Shown piece by piece: positions 33,880-44,144 of a stretch of 64,000 nt of DNA. The stretch's first letter is position 1; each line of letters opens with the position of its first letter. The position numbers and the translations under genes are program-made. Source of the DNA: Arion vulgaris. Taxonomy: Eukaryota; Mollusca; Gastropoda; Stylommatophora; Arionidae. Under the pieces are notes generated by a model. It was not told the DNA's origin and searched no databases. It saw only the letters and a program-made list of their open reading frames with translations. The stretch covers positions 61,160,644-61,224,643 of the forward strand of contig CM036756.1 of the NCBI GenBank assembly GCA_020796225.1. Direction: 5' to 3'.

Positions 33880-34060
33880 TGGCTAACTCCAATACATTTA
33901 CGGTGACAGAAATGGTCCACTATCTGTAGAGAGTGTTCCACAAAGCACGAACTCCGTAGCTCCAGAAACAATCCTAGGATTCTCAAGAAAAAATTGCGCA
34001 TGTCACTGTCCGGATTCATAAGGGTCTTAACCACTTCACCATAGAGACTTCCAATACCCT
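33880..34060 (-). mobile_element. SINE family F
   Basis: Diverged reverse copy with GTAGAGAGTGTTCCACAAAG, CACGAACTCCGTAGCTCC and GTCTTAACCACTTCACCATA. Confidence 0.75.
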
Positions 34061-34117
34061 AGTACATTCCTGTACTTCTATATTCACTTATAACTTCTTC
34101 ATCATGCTCACATGTAA

Positions 34118-34145
34118 GTCATATATATATATATATATATATATT
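34118..34145. repeat. (AT)n microsatellite
   Basis: A run of about 13 AT units. Confidence 0.95.
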
Positions 34146-34164
34146 GCAGTAACAGATCTAAACT

Positions 34165-34325
34165 ACAAGGACCTCTGAAGTTGGAGAAGACCCGCCTATA
34201 CGGCGAGGGACACCGATAAATAAATATATAAGTAGGCCTTCACGCAAATATCAGTCAGAAGCACCATATCATGCGACATGACTACGCCTGAATTTATTAC
34301 GGACGAAAGCAAGAAGATGAAGATG
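34165..34325 (+). mobile_element. SINE family D, 3' part
   Basis: CCTCTGAAGTTGGAGAAGAC, AGGCCTTCACGCAAATATCA, GCGACATGACTACGCCTGAA and a tail with GAAGATGAAGATGAAG. Confidence 0.75.
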
Positions 34326-34477
34326 AAGAAAAGAAGAGATATTTCAGTTATCTAATATTGAGATTATCTATCGTAGAACATCAGAAGATAATGTTAGATA
34401 CGTCAGAGTCTCATGTTGAGAATTGAAAATTAGAGTCCCAGATTAGAATTTTGTGTAGAACGACATTTGCAGTCATA

Positions 34478-34700
34478 TGTCTTATTTCTTCTTCTTTACC
34501 CTTGGCCCCTAGGGAAGCATAGGCCAGCACCCAAGGCCTTCCAAGCCCGCCTATCCAGTGTCATATTTTCCAGATCTCTCCACTCTCTCTCCATTTTCTT
34601 GCATTCTGTCTCCAACTCCCGTCTCCATGTGTTCCTGTGTCTTCTCTTACCTCCAATGCCCTGGGGGTTCCATCTGTGAATATGTCTTACTAGGAACAAG
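34478..34700 (-). mobile_element. LINE C-terminal fragment
   Basis: The minus strand gives RWNPQGIGGKRRHRNTWRRE, LETECKKMEREWRDLENM, then RRAWKALGAGLCFPRG, the usual end of an RTE/jockey-type LINE polyprotein. Confidence 0.82.
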
Positions 34701-34751
34701 AGATGTTATTAAAAGTAGTATTTATAATGTATCTACTTATTTCATTTAATC

Positions 34752-35410
34752 CGCCCGAGTGGTTACCGGGGCCCATATTTGTGGTGTAAAGAATAGAACC
34801 ACTGTTACCCGCCACGCATGTCGTAAGAGGCGATTAATGAGGTTTGGCTGAAATCGGATGCATGTGTCCGCCAGGGAATGCTAACCCGAAACAAATGCTT
34901 GCAGAGAACGGATGCACCAGGCCGTAAGGCGCATAACATGGTGCAACCACCCTTCACAATGAGGAATGGGATAACTGATTCTACGGTCGCCAATCTGCCT
35001 TGGAGAAATATCCACGCAGTAAGAATGTCAGACCTACCTTCACGAGGGTGGCCAAAACTTAACTGCGGGAAGAAGTCGGCACAAACGGGGAAGCAGAAAT
35101 CATAGAAATTATATCCTACAGAACTGCCCTCAGTATGCAGACTTAAGAAGAAAGAGGTGGCCCACTTACACTAGCGTCCAAGACAAACTGTATGGCGTGG
35201 CTGATAATCTGAGGCAGGCGGTTGCCTTTATTAGAGAATCCGAAATCTCAATCTAGTGAGAACGCAGAAAACAAACTGTATGGCGTGGCTGATAATCTGA
35301 GGCAGACGGTTGCCTTTATTAGAGAATCCGAAATCTCAATCTAGTGAGAACGCAGAAGTCTTTATTAGAGAATCCGAAATCCAAATCTAGTGAGAACGCA
35401 GAAGAAGATT
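34752..35410 (+). mobile_element. SINE family C with repeated 3' end
   Basis: Family-A head, then the chimeric body (GCACCAGGCCGTAAGGCGCA, GGCCAAAACTTAACTGCGGG, ATCCTACAGAACTGCCCTC). The last 70 or so bases (ATCTGAGGCAG through AGTGAGAACGCAGAA) are present two and a half times. Confidence 0.88.
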
Positions 35411-35514
35411 TCATTTAATCAATAACTGAATCTGTATTATATTGCCGTATAACTATAATAAATGCACTAGAACATAGATAAACTGCTTACAAAAGCATCT
35501 CTATCAATCGTCTC

Positions 35515-35925
35515 TGTAGAGTAGAGGTAAAGTGCTCGCCTCTCGTATCAAAGGTAACCGGTACGCTCCCTCGTGGAGTCATCTGAATATTTTTCCAGAG
35601 ATCCCTAATCTCAGTATTGGTGAGATCAAGTTCCACGTCATATCGGAGATAGACGATAAAACATAGATACCGTGTTCACGTTGAGCACGCAAAAGAACCC
35701 TTGACAATCGAGAAGAGCAGGCTGAAAAGCCGTTGTCCGGGAAAAATTCATTAGAAAAGATGTTTAAAATAAAATTCCTGCAAATTATTTTCACCATCTT
35801 ATAAATTACATCGGAGACCCTCGCCGGTGTTACGGAGTTAGTGCACTACCGCTGAGATATTCCTGTGTAAGAAAGATATCGAGCACACATGGTTACTCAT
35901 CGAAGTGCAACGATGATGGTCCTAT
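35515..35925 (+). mobile_element. Interspersed repeat family I with tRNA-like head
   Basis: The head GTAGAGTAGAGGTAAAGTGC resembles a tRNA A box; the body matches 1820-2215 (GAGACCCTCGCCGGTGTTAC, GTTACTCATCGAAGTGCAAC, GATGGTCCTATCAATCAA). Confidence 0.65.
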
Positions 35926-36124
35926 CAATCAATTTAACAGCACATGAGAAACTCTCATAGCTGAGAATCGTAGTGCTGTTGAAGTGTAGAGAAAGCGAGC
36001 TGTGCGAAAAGACAAAACACACAACACCCACATGTCTAACTTTATGTATGCTCTATCTTTGGTAGGGATTGTGTTCGAGGATTGGACTCTACAGTCACCT
36101 CCGCACACATTAGGGAGGTGCATC

Positions 36125-36290
36125 CAGTGGCGGCTCGTCATTGAGGGCCAGTGGACCCCGCCCCACCAATAATCGAAAGGAGAATAACTTCCCGGAATAG
36201 ACAAATAATAGTAAATACTTCAAATACCATGATTTTTCCTTAAAATCTGTGTCTGGCCCCACCAAGAAAACTGACCAGAAGCCGCCACTG
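36125..36290. mobile_element. hAT-like MITE copy 2
   Basis: 166 bp, ends CAGTGGCGGCTCGTC and GCCGCCACTG; flanks GGTGCATC and TGTGCATC, an 8-bp duplication with one mismatch. Its interior is inverted relative to copies 1 and 3. Confidence 0.88.
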
Positions 36291-36487
36291 TGTGCATCAG
36301 TACACGTCTTAGACTGTTGTCATCATTGCTAGCGATGAACGGCTATTATTATTATGAATCAATCAATTCATGCTGTTAAAAACGACTACATCTATCCAAC
36401 ACAGATAAGAGTATATGCTTATAAAAGCATCAAACAAACAAGACATGACGTGTTCGAAGACATTGACATGTAATATTTCATCCCACT

Positions 36488-36655
36488 CAGTGGCGGCTCG
36501 TGATCCTTTTTGTTGGTGGGGTCAGACTCAAATTTTCGGGAAAAATCAAGGTTGTAGTTTAGGTTATATTTTAATTTATTGACTAATAAATACACGTTAC
36601 ACATTATTTTTCGTGGGGCCTGGCCCCACTGGCCCTTAATGACGATCCGTCACTG
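36488..36655. mobile_element. hAT-like MITE copy 3
   Basis: 168 bp, ends CAGTGGCGGCTCGT and ACGATCCGTCACTG, flanked by a perfect 8-bp duplication ATCCCACT (36480-36487, 36656-36663). Confidence 0.9.
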
Positions 36656-36663
36656 ATCCCACT

Positions 36664-37530
36664 CATGTATCTCCTTAGAACGTATCACACCTCCTAGATC
36701 CCACATAATTCATGCGTCATTTATTTCCAAATTCACGCACTTCTTTTTATTTTTATTCCTGTAGAAAAGGCCATCAAGATGGCAGAAAACCATTAGCCTT
36801 GTCTGGTGAACTCTCCCGGTGGAATCCAGGGATCAGGACAGGCTGTCACTTTGCATTTCATGTGCCTGTTTAAGTGTTCGATAGAACTTTCTAAAACATC
36901 GGTGGGATGTCGATCTGTTCTGAGCTTACCTTCAGAATGTCGCTAAATTCTAATCAGGAAAGCGAGAGCAGAACGAATGATATCAGAATGAATGACACAA
37001 TTTGAAAGTAGATAACGAACAGAAAGTGCATGTTATTCTCGCATTAGACAATAAGAAGACGCTGAAATAGAAAAAGCATTGACAAAATCAGATTACAGTG
37101 ACCTCTGCTGTGCTTTTTATTTATTTCCTCCTTTTTTATATTTTTCTTTTTTCTTTCTCACATTCACAAAGCGATTACCTTCTGTCACTCCTTTATTGCC
37201 TTACTTTTATCAATCCGATATATCTTTCATATCTTTTGAGATGTAGATTTATCTTCTAATGGATGTATTTCGTGACAGCAGAAACAAACAAATAATGAAG
37301 GAGTTATCAATTAATAATGAATTATTTCAATATATCAAACGGATAAATCAAATATTTTGATAATAAAAGGACATGACAGTGTTGAAAACCATACTTGTCA
37401 GTAAACTTTCATGGATTCTCCAAAAGGGGTTCATTCTTATTTTCCCTGTTTGTTGGTCTTCATAGTCTGATATAACCAAAACAAGGTTCGACTGGGTGGA
37501 CAGAAAGCTAGTGATCAGATGGACAAAGAT
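36664..37530. other. Unassigned stretch
   Basis: AT-rich; no gene, tandem repeat or recognised family member. Confidence 0.4.
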
Positions 37531-37740
37531 TTTTTTTTTTTTACCCATCCAGAAGCACTTGAGCTTTCAGCTCATTGGCTCGGTGCCATGGACATCGTAA
37601 CCCTTCGGTTAGGTGCCACGAACACCGTGAATCTGGAGAACATGTGGCTGTTCTTCCAGCCCGCGGAATTGAACCGCACTTACAGGGGGCTTGTTACCTA
37701 TCGTTCAATGCGCTACGAACACGCTGGGCAGGTGGGTGAC
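37531..37740 (-). mobile_element. SINE family E
   Basis: Reverse copy from poly-T through CACTTGAGCTTTCAGCTCAT, GGTGCCACGAACACCGTGAA, GCGGAATTGAACCGCACTTA to the head complement CGAACACGCTGGGCAGG. An open frame runs through it but mirrors the SINE sequence. Confidence 0.88.
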
Positions 37741-37984
37741 GACACACTGGGATACAACCCGACAGAAGTGTGATGAAAAAAAGAAGATGAAGAAACATTC
37801 AGAATAGACAATTAAGGGGGAATGCACTCTCACGACTTTAATCTTATTCTTTGGGTACGATCTACAACAATCACTTGCTTACTACTCTTTGTGATCTGTG
37901 CATGATTTACGCCAGAGAACGTTAAGTATGTTGTGCCAAGATTTAACTTTTAATATACGCAGACTAAAAACAAGGATATGTTCG

Positions 37985-38320
37985 GGCTCATCATCAAATA
38001 TCTTGTCCTGAACAGAACTTTGCCACCCTAACAGTCCTTCGGAATTTGTCTCTCTCATAGGTCAGATATCCAGCCTTTGCAGTCGTCATGCTCAAATCAC
38101 CAGATACATCATGAATTCATCTTCTCCGGGGTTTTTTCTCTTCTCCTCTTTGCCAGGATACCTCCTTCCATAAAAGTCTTCTCTAACCCTTTGTGTCTCT
38201 TTACATATGTCCAAAATATTTTAATTTTCTCATTCTTATCTGTAGCATCAGCCAGTTTTCTTTGATTCTGAGTTCATTTTTGGATAAATCGATTTGTTCT
38301 CTTCTCTGTACATGCTATGC
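37985..38320 (-). mobile_element. LINE 3' fragment
   Basis: Same family as 19540-19790 and 51335-51640 (TCATAGGTCAGATATCCAGC, CTCCTCTTTGCCAGG, CATATGTCCAAAATATTTTA). Upstream it extends to the TAGCATGTACAGAGAAGAG-type segment. Confidence 0.75.
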
Positions 38321-38445
38321 ATATGACTCTTCTGTAGCACTTATATTCAAAAGCACGAAAAAAAATTTGCGTGCTACTTTTTAGAATACATTACGTAATG
38401 GATGGTGTCCTAACAAAATATATTATTATAACTTCTTTATATTAA

Positions 38446-38576
38446 TCCTTTCACTCAGCAATTATACCTCTGGACGCATTTATATTGCAAAGTATACTGA
38501 ACTAGCCAGTAGACTGGCAGTACGTAATCTTAAATATTTATGCGGGTCAGTATATCGGTTAGGAAGAGCGAACGGG
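38446..38576. mobile_element. piggyBac-like MITE (TTAA target)
   Basis: 131 bp between TTAA at 38442-38445 and 38577-38580. Ends TCCTTTCACTCAGC and the complement CCCGTTCGCTCTTCC are weak inverted repeats. Compare 10841-11058. Confidence 0.5.
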
Positions 38577-38764
38577 TTAAGTACTAAAGAACTAAGTCAT
38601 AGATCAGAGTATACAGAGGTAAAGTCTCTCTTGTATAAATTCATCTGCTGTCTTCTACAAAAACATATACAGAAATAACATCAATGGATCTTGTGAATAA
38701 AAAAAAATTGTTAAAACTGTCTGTAATACCGCTTTTTAGGACGGTGTATGACAGGGGGAAGACG

Positions 38765-38935
38765 AGCCTGTGGGATTCAATGGTGGCATGGCTAGTGCAG
38801 TCACCGCGAAACTGTTCAGGTTATGATATTTATTTATACCCCCGACAGAGAAAAAACTTTTGGGGGATTGAACCCGGGTCCCCGAATGGGAGCCCGCGCT
38901 TTAATCCATTCAGTCAGACACTCCACATCTTATGA
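38765..38935 (-). mobile_element. SINE family K (tRNA-headed, single copy)
   Basis: The complement reads TGACTGAATGGATTAAAGCG then GGGTTCAATCCCCC, an A-box and B-box pair at tRNA spacing. The body runs toward 38765. It does not match the other families here. Confidence 0.6.
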
Positions 38936-38939
38936 ATAA

Positions 38940-39884
38940 TCCTTCTTAAATACAACATTTTAGCAAGTGGGTTGCTTGTTGGAGAATGCTGACTGAACGG
39001 TTTTTGTGTTATTTGTTGTATTGTAAAAGTCATTTTTTGCCCTTATGCCAAGCACTTCCGTTTTCGACATGCGTGATTTTCGGGTTCTTTCCCCCAGCCA
39101 GTGAAACTATTCGCGCCGACTACTGACGATGCGCGTACGGTAACAACTTGTATTCGTTCCTAAGTAACCACTTTTTAACCACTCCCTGTGACTTGTATAA
39201 GATCTGAACATAAGCATGCTGTACCATAGTTTTGCAGAAAGGAAATCGTTCGACGTAAGGAAGAATATGTTTCTTAGTTTTGAGACACATATCGTTTACG
39301 TCGCCCCAAGAAATTCTCACTCTTTATTGGTTACCTGTGATGAGTACTGAAACGGTGGACACTAAGCATATATTCTTGTCTCAAGACCCACTAACATAAC
39401 CAACCAGTCACATTTACAACACAAGTTGTATTGTGATTCGACTAATAGCCGTCCATCGCAAGCGATGATGACAACAATCTCAGACGTGTACTGTTGCACC
39501 TCTCTGGTGTGTGCGGAGGTGACTGTAGAGTCCAATCCTAGAACAGAATCCCCGACCACAGGTGGGGCATACATGATCAAGGTTAGACATGTGCGTGTTG
39601 TGTGCTCTGTCTTTTCGCGCTGCTCGTTTTCTCTGTGACTCAACAATACGATGATTCTCAGCTATTCGGTTCCTCTTTTGTTGTTAACGCGCCACATTTG
39701 GCGATCTTGCGCAAGGGATTCCCAGCACGTATTGTCTATATCGAAGCATTTCAGAGACACTTTAAGAGTTCGACACAAGCCTGATAGAATACAACATTTG
39801 CCATTTCTTTAAGAATTCGAAGTTTTCACTCTATTGTTTTCCAGCAGATGATAGTCATAAATACACTGTTTATTAAGCGCACAC
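38940..39884. other. Unassigned stretch
   Basis: The block TCTCTGGTGTGTGCGGAGGT to about 39545 resembles, in inverse order, CACCTCCGCACACATTAGGG near 36100, together with flanking text, so a further repeat family is likely. I cannot name it. No gene seen. Confidence 0.35.
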
Positions 39885-39965
39885 AAATGCCCGTTCTAAA
39901 GATCTCTTCTTATACTGACGCTGTGTGGCAAACAGGACTGGAGAAAAAGAAGAATAAAGTAAGTA
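39885..39965 (+). mobile_element. LINE 3' end fragment
   Basis: GTTCTAAAGATCTCTTCTTA, TACTGACGCTGTG and GGACTGGAGAAAAAGAAGAA match 1565-1640. Confidence 0.65.
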
Positions 39966-40007
39966 AACTGCAGCCACTGACACAATAACCATGACATTCT
40001 GACCCGA

Positions 40008-40245
40008 CCTTCTTCTTCTTCTTCAAACACTCCATATCGATCACTTGTTAACCACTCTGTATGATTTGCATGTGATCTGAGCCTAAGAGCGATTGTACGT
40101 TGTATCAGTTATGCACCTACAAGTAGGCAGCACATCCTATTTCTGCGATGCTTTTTATTTACTAGTGAAGCTTTCCACGGTCCTACATCAGTCGCCTCTT
40201 ACGACATGCAGGTCGTAGTGGTACTATGTGGTAACCTTGTTAGTC
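40008..40245 (-). mobile_element. SINE family B
   Basis: Reverse copy from TTCTTCTTCTTC through CCATATCGATCACTTG, CCTACAAGTAGG and TTTTTATTTACTAG. The head is truncated. Confidence 0.83.
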
Positions 40246-40379
40246 GCCACACGCTGAGAGACATACTGAGGAGTTCGATGTGCAGTGATGATAATCCGTC
40301 GACTAAATTAAACTAGGTTTCCCTATTTTTAGCTTCCCCTGTGGGTTCAAGGTGTCTCCTACCCAATGCCTTTTATTTA

Positions 40380-40700
40380 TCTCTTGATTCACTGGGATCA
40401 GTCACACCTGTCGATCTAAAAACTAAGCTTCGGGAAACCTGACGGACTTGAAGCTGACAACCCAGTTTGTGGTCCACGGTAAACTAAGCGCATGACCAGA
40501 GTTTGCTGAAGAAGACTTGGATCAGTCTCGTTCTCTCCCATAAGCTTCTCATTGTGACCCTACCATACCATCTCAGTCTCTCTATTCTGCACAGACACCA
40601 GTTAATGAACGTTTGCAATTTATTAATTATCGTCGTAGTCGTTCTCCGTCTTTCTGATCCACACAGTAGAACTACATTAACATTGGAGCTAAATATTCTA
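40380..40700. mobile_element. Two abutting LINE fragments
   Basis: 40395-40515 (plus) is a group-R C-terminus (VDLKTKLRET, TTQFVVHGKLSA-like). 40525-40690 (minus) reads LQTFINWCLCRIERLRWYG, the RT C-terminal segment also seen at 23000-23100. Confidence 0.65.
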
Positions 40701-41035
40701 ATTTAAGGGTTTTATATTTGGTTTCTTTAGACTTCCACTTTAGACGATGAATGCTCTTCAAGCCTGCTGTATTCTTATTCTGACATCTCTATCCGTTTCT
40801 CCAACTTTGTCCACATTTCTGTCAAGTAGGAACATGATTCTAACTCTTAAAGTGGGATTTCATTCCATGAGATTGCGTTGTCATTTGCTTAGTTAAATAT
40901 CATAATCTTTGTTTCGTTCCCCTAAAAATGTTTAGCCCTAGCTGTTAGAGTGTAGATAGAATCGAAAAAAAAGTTACACAGCTTTACCATGAAATGGGCA
41001 ATTTTTTCCAACCGGTACAGCGTTATATAATATTT

Positions 41036-41405
41036 CACTTCTTCTTCGAACGCTGCATATCGACCACTTGTTAAATCACTATTTGTGATCTACTAAGTAA
41101 ACCACTTGTTAAACCACTTGTTAAACTACTATTTGTGATCTACTAAGTAAACCACTTGTTAAACCACTATTTGTGATCTACTAAGTAAACCACTTGGTAA
41201 ACCACTAATAGCTATTGTATGTTGTGCTGGTTATGCTCCTACAAGTAGGCCAGAACATCCAACTTCTACGACGCTATTATTTACTAGGTATCTTCCCCAG
41301 GCCCTCGTCTATTACGACATGTCTTGTAGGTTGTAGTGTTACTATTTATTGCTTCCCTTGTGAACCCTGGCAACACACGGGTGGTATAATCTTGAACAAT
41401 ATCTA
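41036..41405 (-). mobile_element. SINE family B with internal expansion
   Basis: Family-B copy in which the stretch CCACTTGTTAAACCACTATT with TGTGATCTACTAAGTAAA is repeated about four times (41066-41205). Confidence 0.82.
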
Positions 41406-41729
41406 TTATTTGTATAATCCGTAAGATATTACTTATCCTTTTATGGAATTTAATAGGTTTATCCCCCCCCCCCCACCCCACCCCCATCCTATTTGATACA
41501 TTTCAGTATCTTTGATATATGAGTTATATGAAAATAAAACATACACAAATGACAAAACTATGAAAACAACAAACATTCATTTAAAATAATTTATTATTTC
41601 TGACTAATAAACAGGTTGCTAAAATGTCTTGAATACTCAAGCACTTTTACAAGAATAATGTTGCATGATGGCAGATCTTAAGTACATCAACCAAAATTGA
41701 TGAAGAAAATCTTTAATCTATTTGTATAT

Positions 41730-41927
41730 TATTGAATTACTATAATAAAAGTGGAACCTTGTCATTACCTTCAAGAGGTGTGACTTAAAAGGATATTATT
41801 GAATTACTATAATAAAAGTGGAAACTTGTCATTACCTTCAAGAGGTGTGACTTAAAAGGATATTATTGAATTACTATTATAAAAGTGGAACCTTGTCATT
41901 ACCTTCAAGAGGTGTGACTTAAAAGGA
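41730..41927. repeat. 67-bp tandem repeat, 3 copies
   Basis: ATTGAATTACTATAATAAAA through GGTGTGACTTAAAAGGATAT starts at 41731, 41798 and 41865. Confidence 0.95.
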
Positions 41928-41964
41928 TAAAACTATAATTGTGCAATTAAGATCACATAATAGG

Positions 41965-42195
41965 CTCTAAAGTTGAAAGATTTACTTCATTGTGCAGGAT
42001 TTTACCACATATGGCTCTTCCCTCTCCACAGGAATAGCATGTCACCTGGCGAGAGTACTGCACAAAGCACAAAATCTGTAGCTCCGGCAACAGTCCTAGG
42101 GTTCTCACACATGAACAGAACGATGTTGTCTGGATTCGAACCCCGGACTTTCAGAAAGTAAGGTTAAGGCATAACCACATAGACCCCCCAAGAGG
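41965..42195 (-). mobile_element. SINE family F
   Basis: Reverse copy with TTTACTTCATTGTGCAGGAT, GCACAAAGCACAAAATCTGT and the head complement GGATTCGAACCCCGG plus AACCACATAGACC. Confidence 0.85.
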
Positions 42196-42414
42196 CACAA
42201 AATTCTCTTGTAGACGCTCTCAATCTATCCTGGGCTGTAAAGACCATCCAAAGAGATGACCACACAATTGTATCAGTTTTCATCACATTAAACATATATC
42301 TGGTTTTCTTTCTATGGACATTCAAATAAATCCAGAAAAAATAAATCAGACAAGTTAACCAAGATGGGATCAACACAAGAACAACTCTTTTTTTTTCACC
42401 CGCTGTGAAATCGA

Positions 42415-42665
42415 GTGTAGTCATGGCGCCTCTGACCGATTTTTGTGTGAATATTTTCTTTCCTTATCATCAGTGTTCCTTGCCATTTAGGCCAGCCTTA
42501 CTCAGACTTCAGAAGTACTTGTAATTTAGACCCCGAAGTGAAGGATCAGTCTCCTGTAATCCAACCCCACACCACGTGGACACCACGAATGTTTGACTTA
42601 AGCCGGCCTTGAACCCCGGCACGCAATCACTAGAGAAGCGTGTTAACTTCACTATCCCACCATTC
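42415..42665 (-). mobile_element. SINE family D, full length with tRNA-like head
   Basis: The complement starts TGGTGGGATAGTGAAGTTAA, then GGGGTTCAAGGCCGGC (B box), then the body with GTACTTCTGAAGTCTGAG and CTGATGATAAGGAAAG. This copy shows that family D is tRNA-derived. Confidence 0.83.
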
Positions 42666-42689
42666 CCGACAACAATCCTCGACACAGTA

Positions 42690-43030
42690 AACCAAATTCT
42701 AAAAACAGCAATTAAAAAGATTTGGCTAAACAGATGGCTGATGGCAGATACTGAAAGAAATGTCTAAAGACAAATAATAAATCCAAACCCCAACATCAGC
42801 CACCTTACAAGGAGAGATCATATCACCATACCATTTTTTTACACTGACTGCAAACCCAACCCATAACACTCAACAATCACATGAGCAGAATTCAACGAGA
42901 ACACACTCCAGAGTGTGCACATCGCCATGAAACTGTTGATCATCATCTCGTCAGATGTAAATCAGTGGATGATGACAGGAAGATTCTTCTTTCTCCAAGT
43001 TCAATTAAATCTTCTGGTTCTGAGTTCGTC
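42690..43030 (+). mobile_element. LINE C-terminus with zinc-knuckle-like motif
   Basis: It encodes REHTPECAHRHETVDHHLVR then CKSVDDDR, with Cys and His spacing like the C-terminal Zn motif of RNase-H-type LINEs; the preceding AIKKIWLNRWLM fits too. Frame changes present. Confidence 0.7.
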
Positions 43031-43034
43031 CACT

Positions 43035-43155
43035 ATGAATTCAGGCATAGTCAGGGCGTCTGCTTTGGCGCATGTGACTGAGTTTTTCATGAACGGCTGC
43101 TTTACTTATTATCAGTGTCCCCCCGCCATACAGCTGTGCGTTCACCGACTCCAAA
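43035..43155 (-). mobile_element. SINE family D fragment
   Basis: CTATGAATTCAGGCATAGTC, ATGAACGGCTGCTTTACTTA and CAGTGTCCCCCCGCC match family D. Confidence 0.65.
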
Positions 43156-43339
43156 GATTTCTAATAAATGAAACACATGATATGGTTTAAACTGATATGA
43201 TGCAAAGCAACAAATGACAAACACTTGCAGTTATCACGACATGACATTGGGTCAAAGGGCAAGAGTCCATACATTGCTGGATTGTAAAGGAAGAAGAAGA
43301 GCAGGTCTGTCTAGCTATAAGCCAATAATTCTTTAGAGG

Positions 43340-43575
43340 TCTAAAGATGAAGGGTTGACTTCATTGCACCGGGTTTTCTTATATGACTCAGCCCCTCTTC
43401 TCAGAAATGGCAAGTCACCTGCCGAAAGTGTTGCACAAAACACTCTGTAGCTCCAGAAACATTTCTAGAGATCTCTGGAAAAAATTCACTTGTGAATAGA
43501 ACAGCATGGTTTCAAACTACCGACATTTGGAGAGCAAGACAACGACTTAACCTCTTAGCCACAGAAACCTCCTAA
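43340..43575 (-). mobile_element. SINE family F
   Basis: Reverse copy from GATGAAGGGTTGACTTCATT through GGCAAGTCACCTGCCGAAAG to the head complement AACGACTTAACCTCTTAGCC. Confidence 0.85.
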
Positions 43576-43856
43576 GATTTCATTACAAAAAAAACCATAC
43601 AAATTAAATTTGTATAACATTTCGATTATTCCTAAAACTTTGTTTAAAAATTGTATAGTTGTACAGCATCCAAAAATTACTTATAATATGACTTTCCATC
43701 TCAATCTTACTTTTGCTGATATGACATTTGTAAATTCCATCCTCTAACAGATCACAAATCCCAACTTTTGGAATGTCATAAGCCGCACATCCTGGAAAGT
43801 CATAAATACCATATTCTGGGAGACCATGAATACCATATACTGGAGGTTAATACCGG

Positions 43857-43862
43857 TTTATT
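43857..43862 (-). promoter_or_regulatory. Candidate PNPO poly(A) signal
   Basis: AATAAA on the minus strand, about 117 bp after the PNPO stop codon. It is the first such hexamer I saw in the 3' flank. The cleavage site is not visible. Confidence 0.45.
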
Positions 43863-43978
43863 CGTGAAAACACCAATTTTCCCAATGTGAAATATTTTTT
43901 TAAACATGTGGTTCTCATAGTGACATAAAACTGGTTAAAGTTGCTTAGATGAACATTTCAAACACAGATGAACAAACT

Positions 43979-44144
43979 CTACGGCATTAGTCTTTCATAT
44001 ACCCATCCATTTATACCAATGTGGGTGAATTCAGGGTTAATGGCTTCTCCATCTTGTAGTTTGCGGAATACAATGCGATCGTGAAGACGGTTGGTCTGTC
44101 CCTGCCAGAACTCAAATCTGGATGGCACAACTCGAAACCCACCC
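43979..44144 (-). CDS. PNPO: PNPO exon 7: C-terminal domain and stop
   Basis: The acceptor CTTTCAG precedes GGGTGGGTTTCGAG. The exon completes Trp240, then [28 protein letters not shown] and an end in VYERLMP with TAG at 43979-43981. The family signature around [12 protein letters not shown] (FMN Trp, substrate Arg-Leu-His, FMN Arg) is intact. Confidence 0.97.

Noticed and set aside
33365..33892. 175-codon minus-strand frame
   Set aside because: It is the 15-bp minisatellite read through; the opposite strand is open as well.
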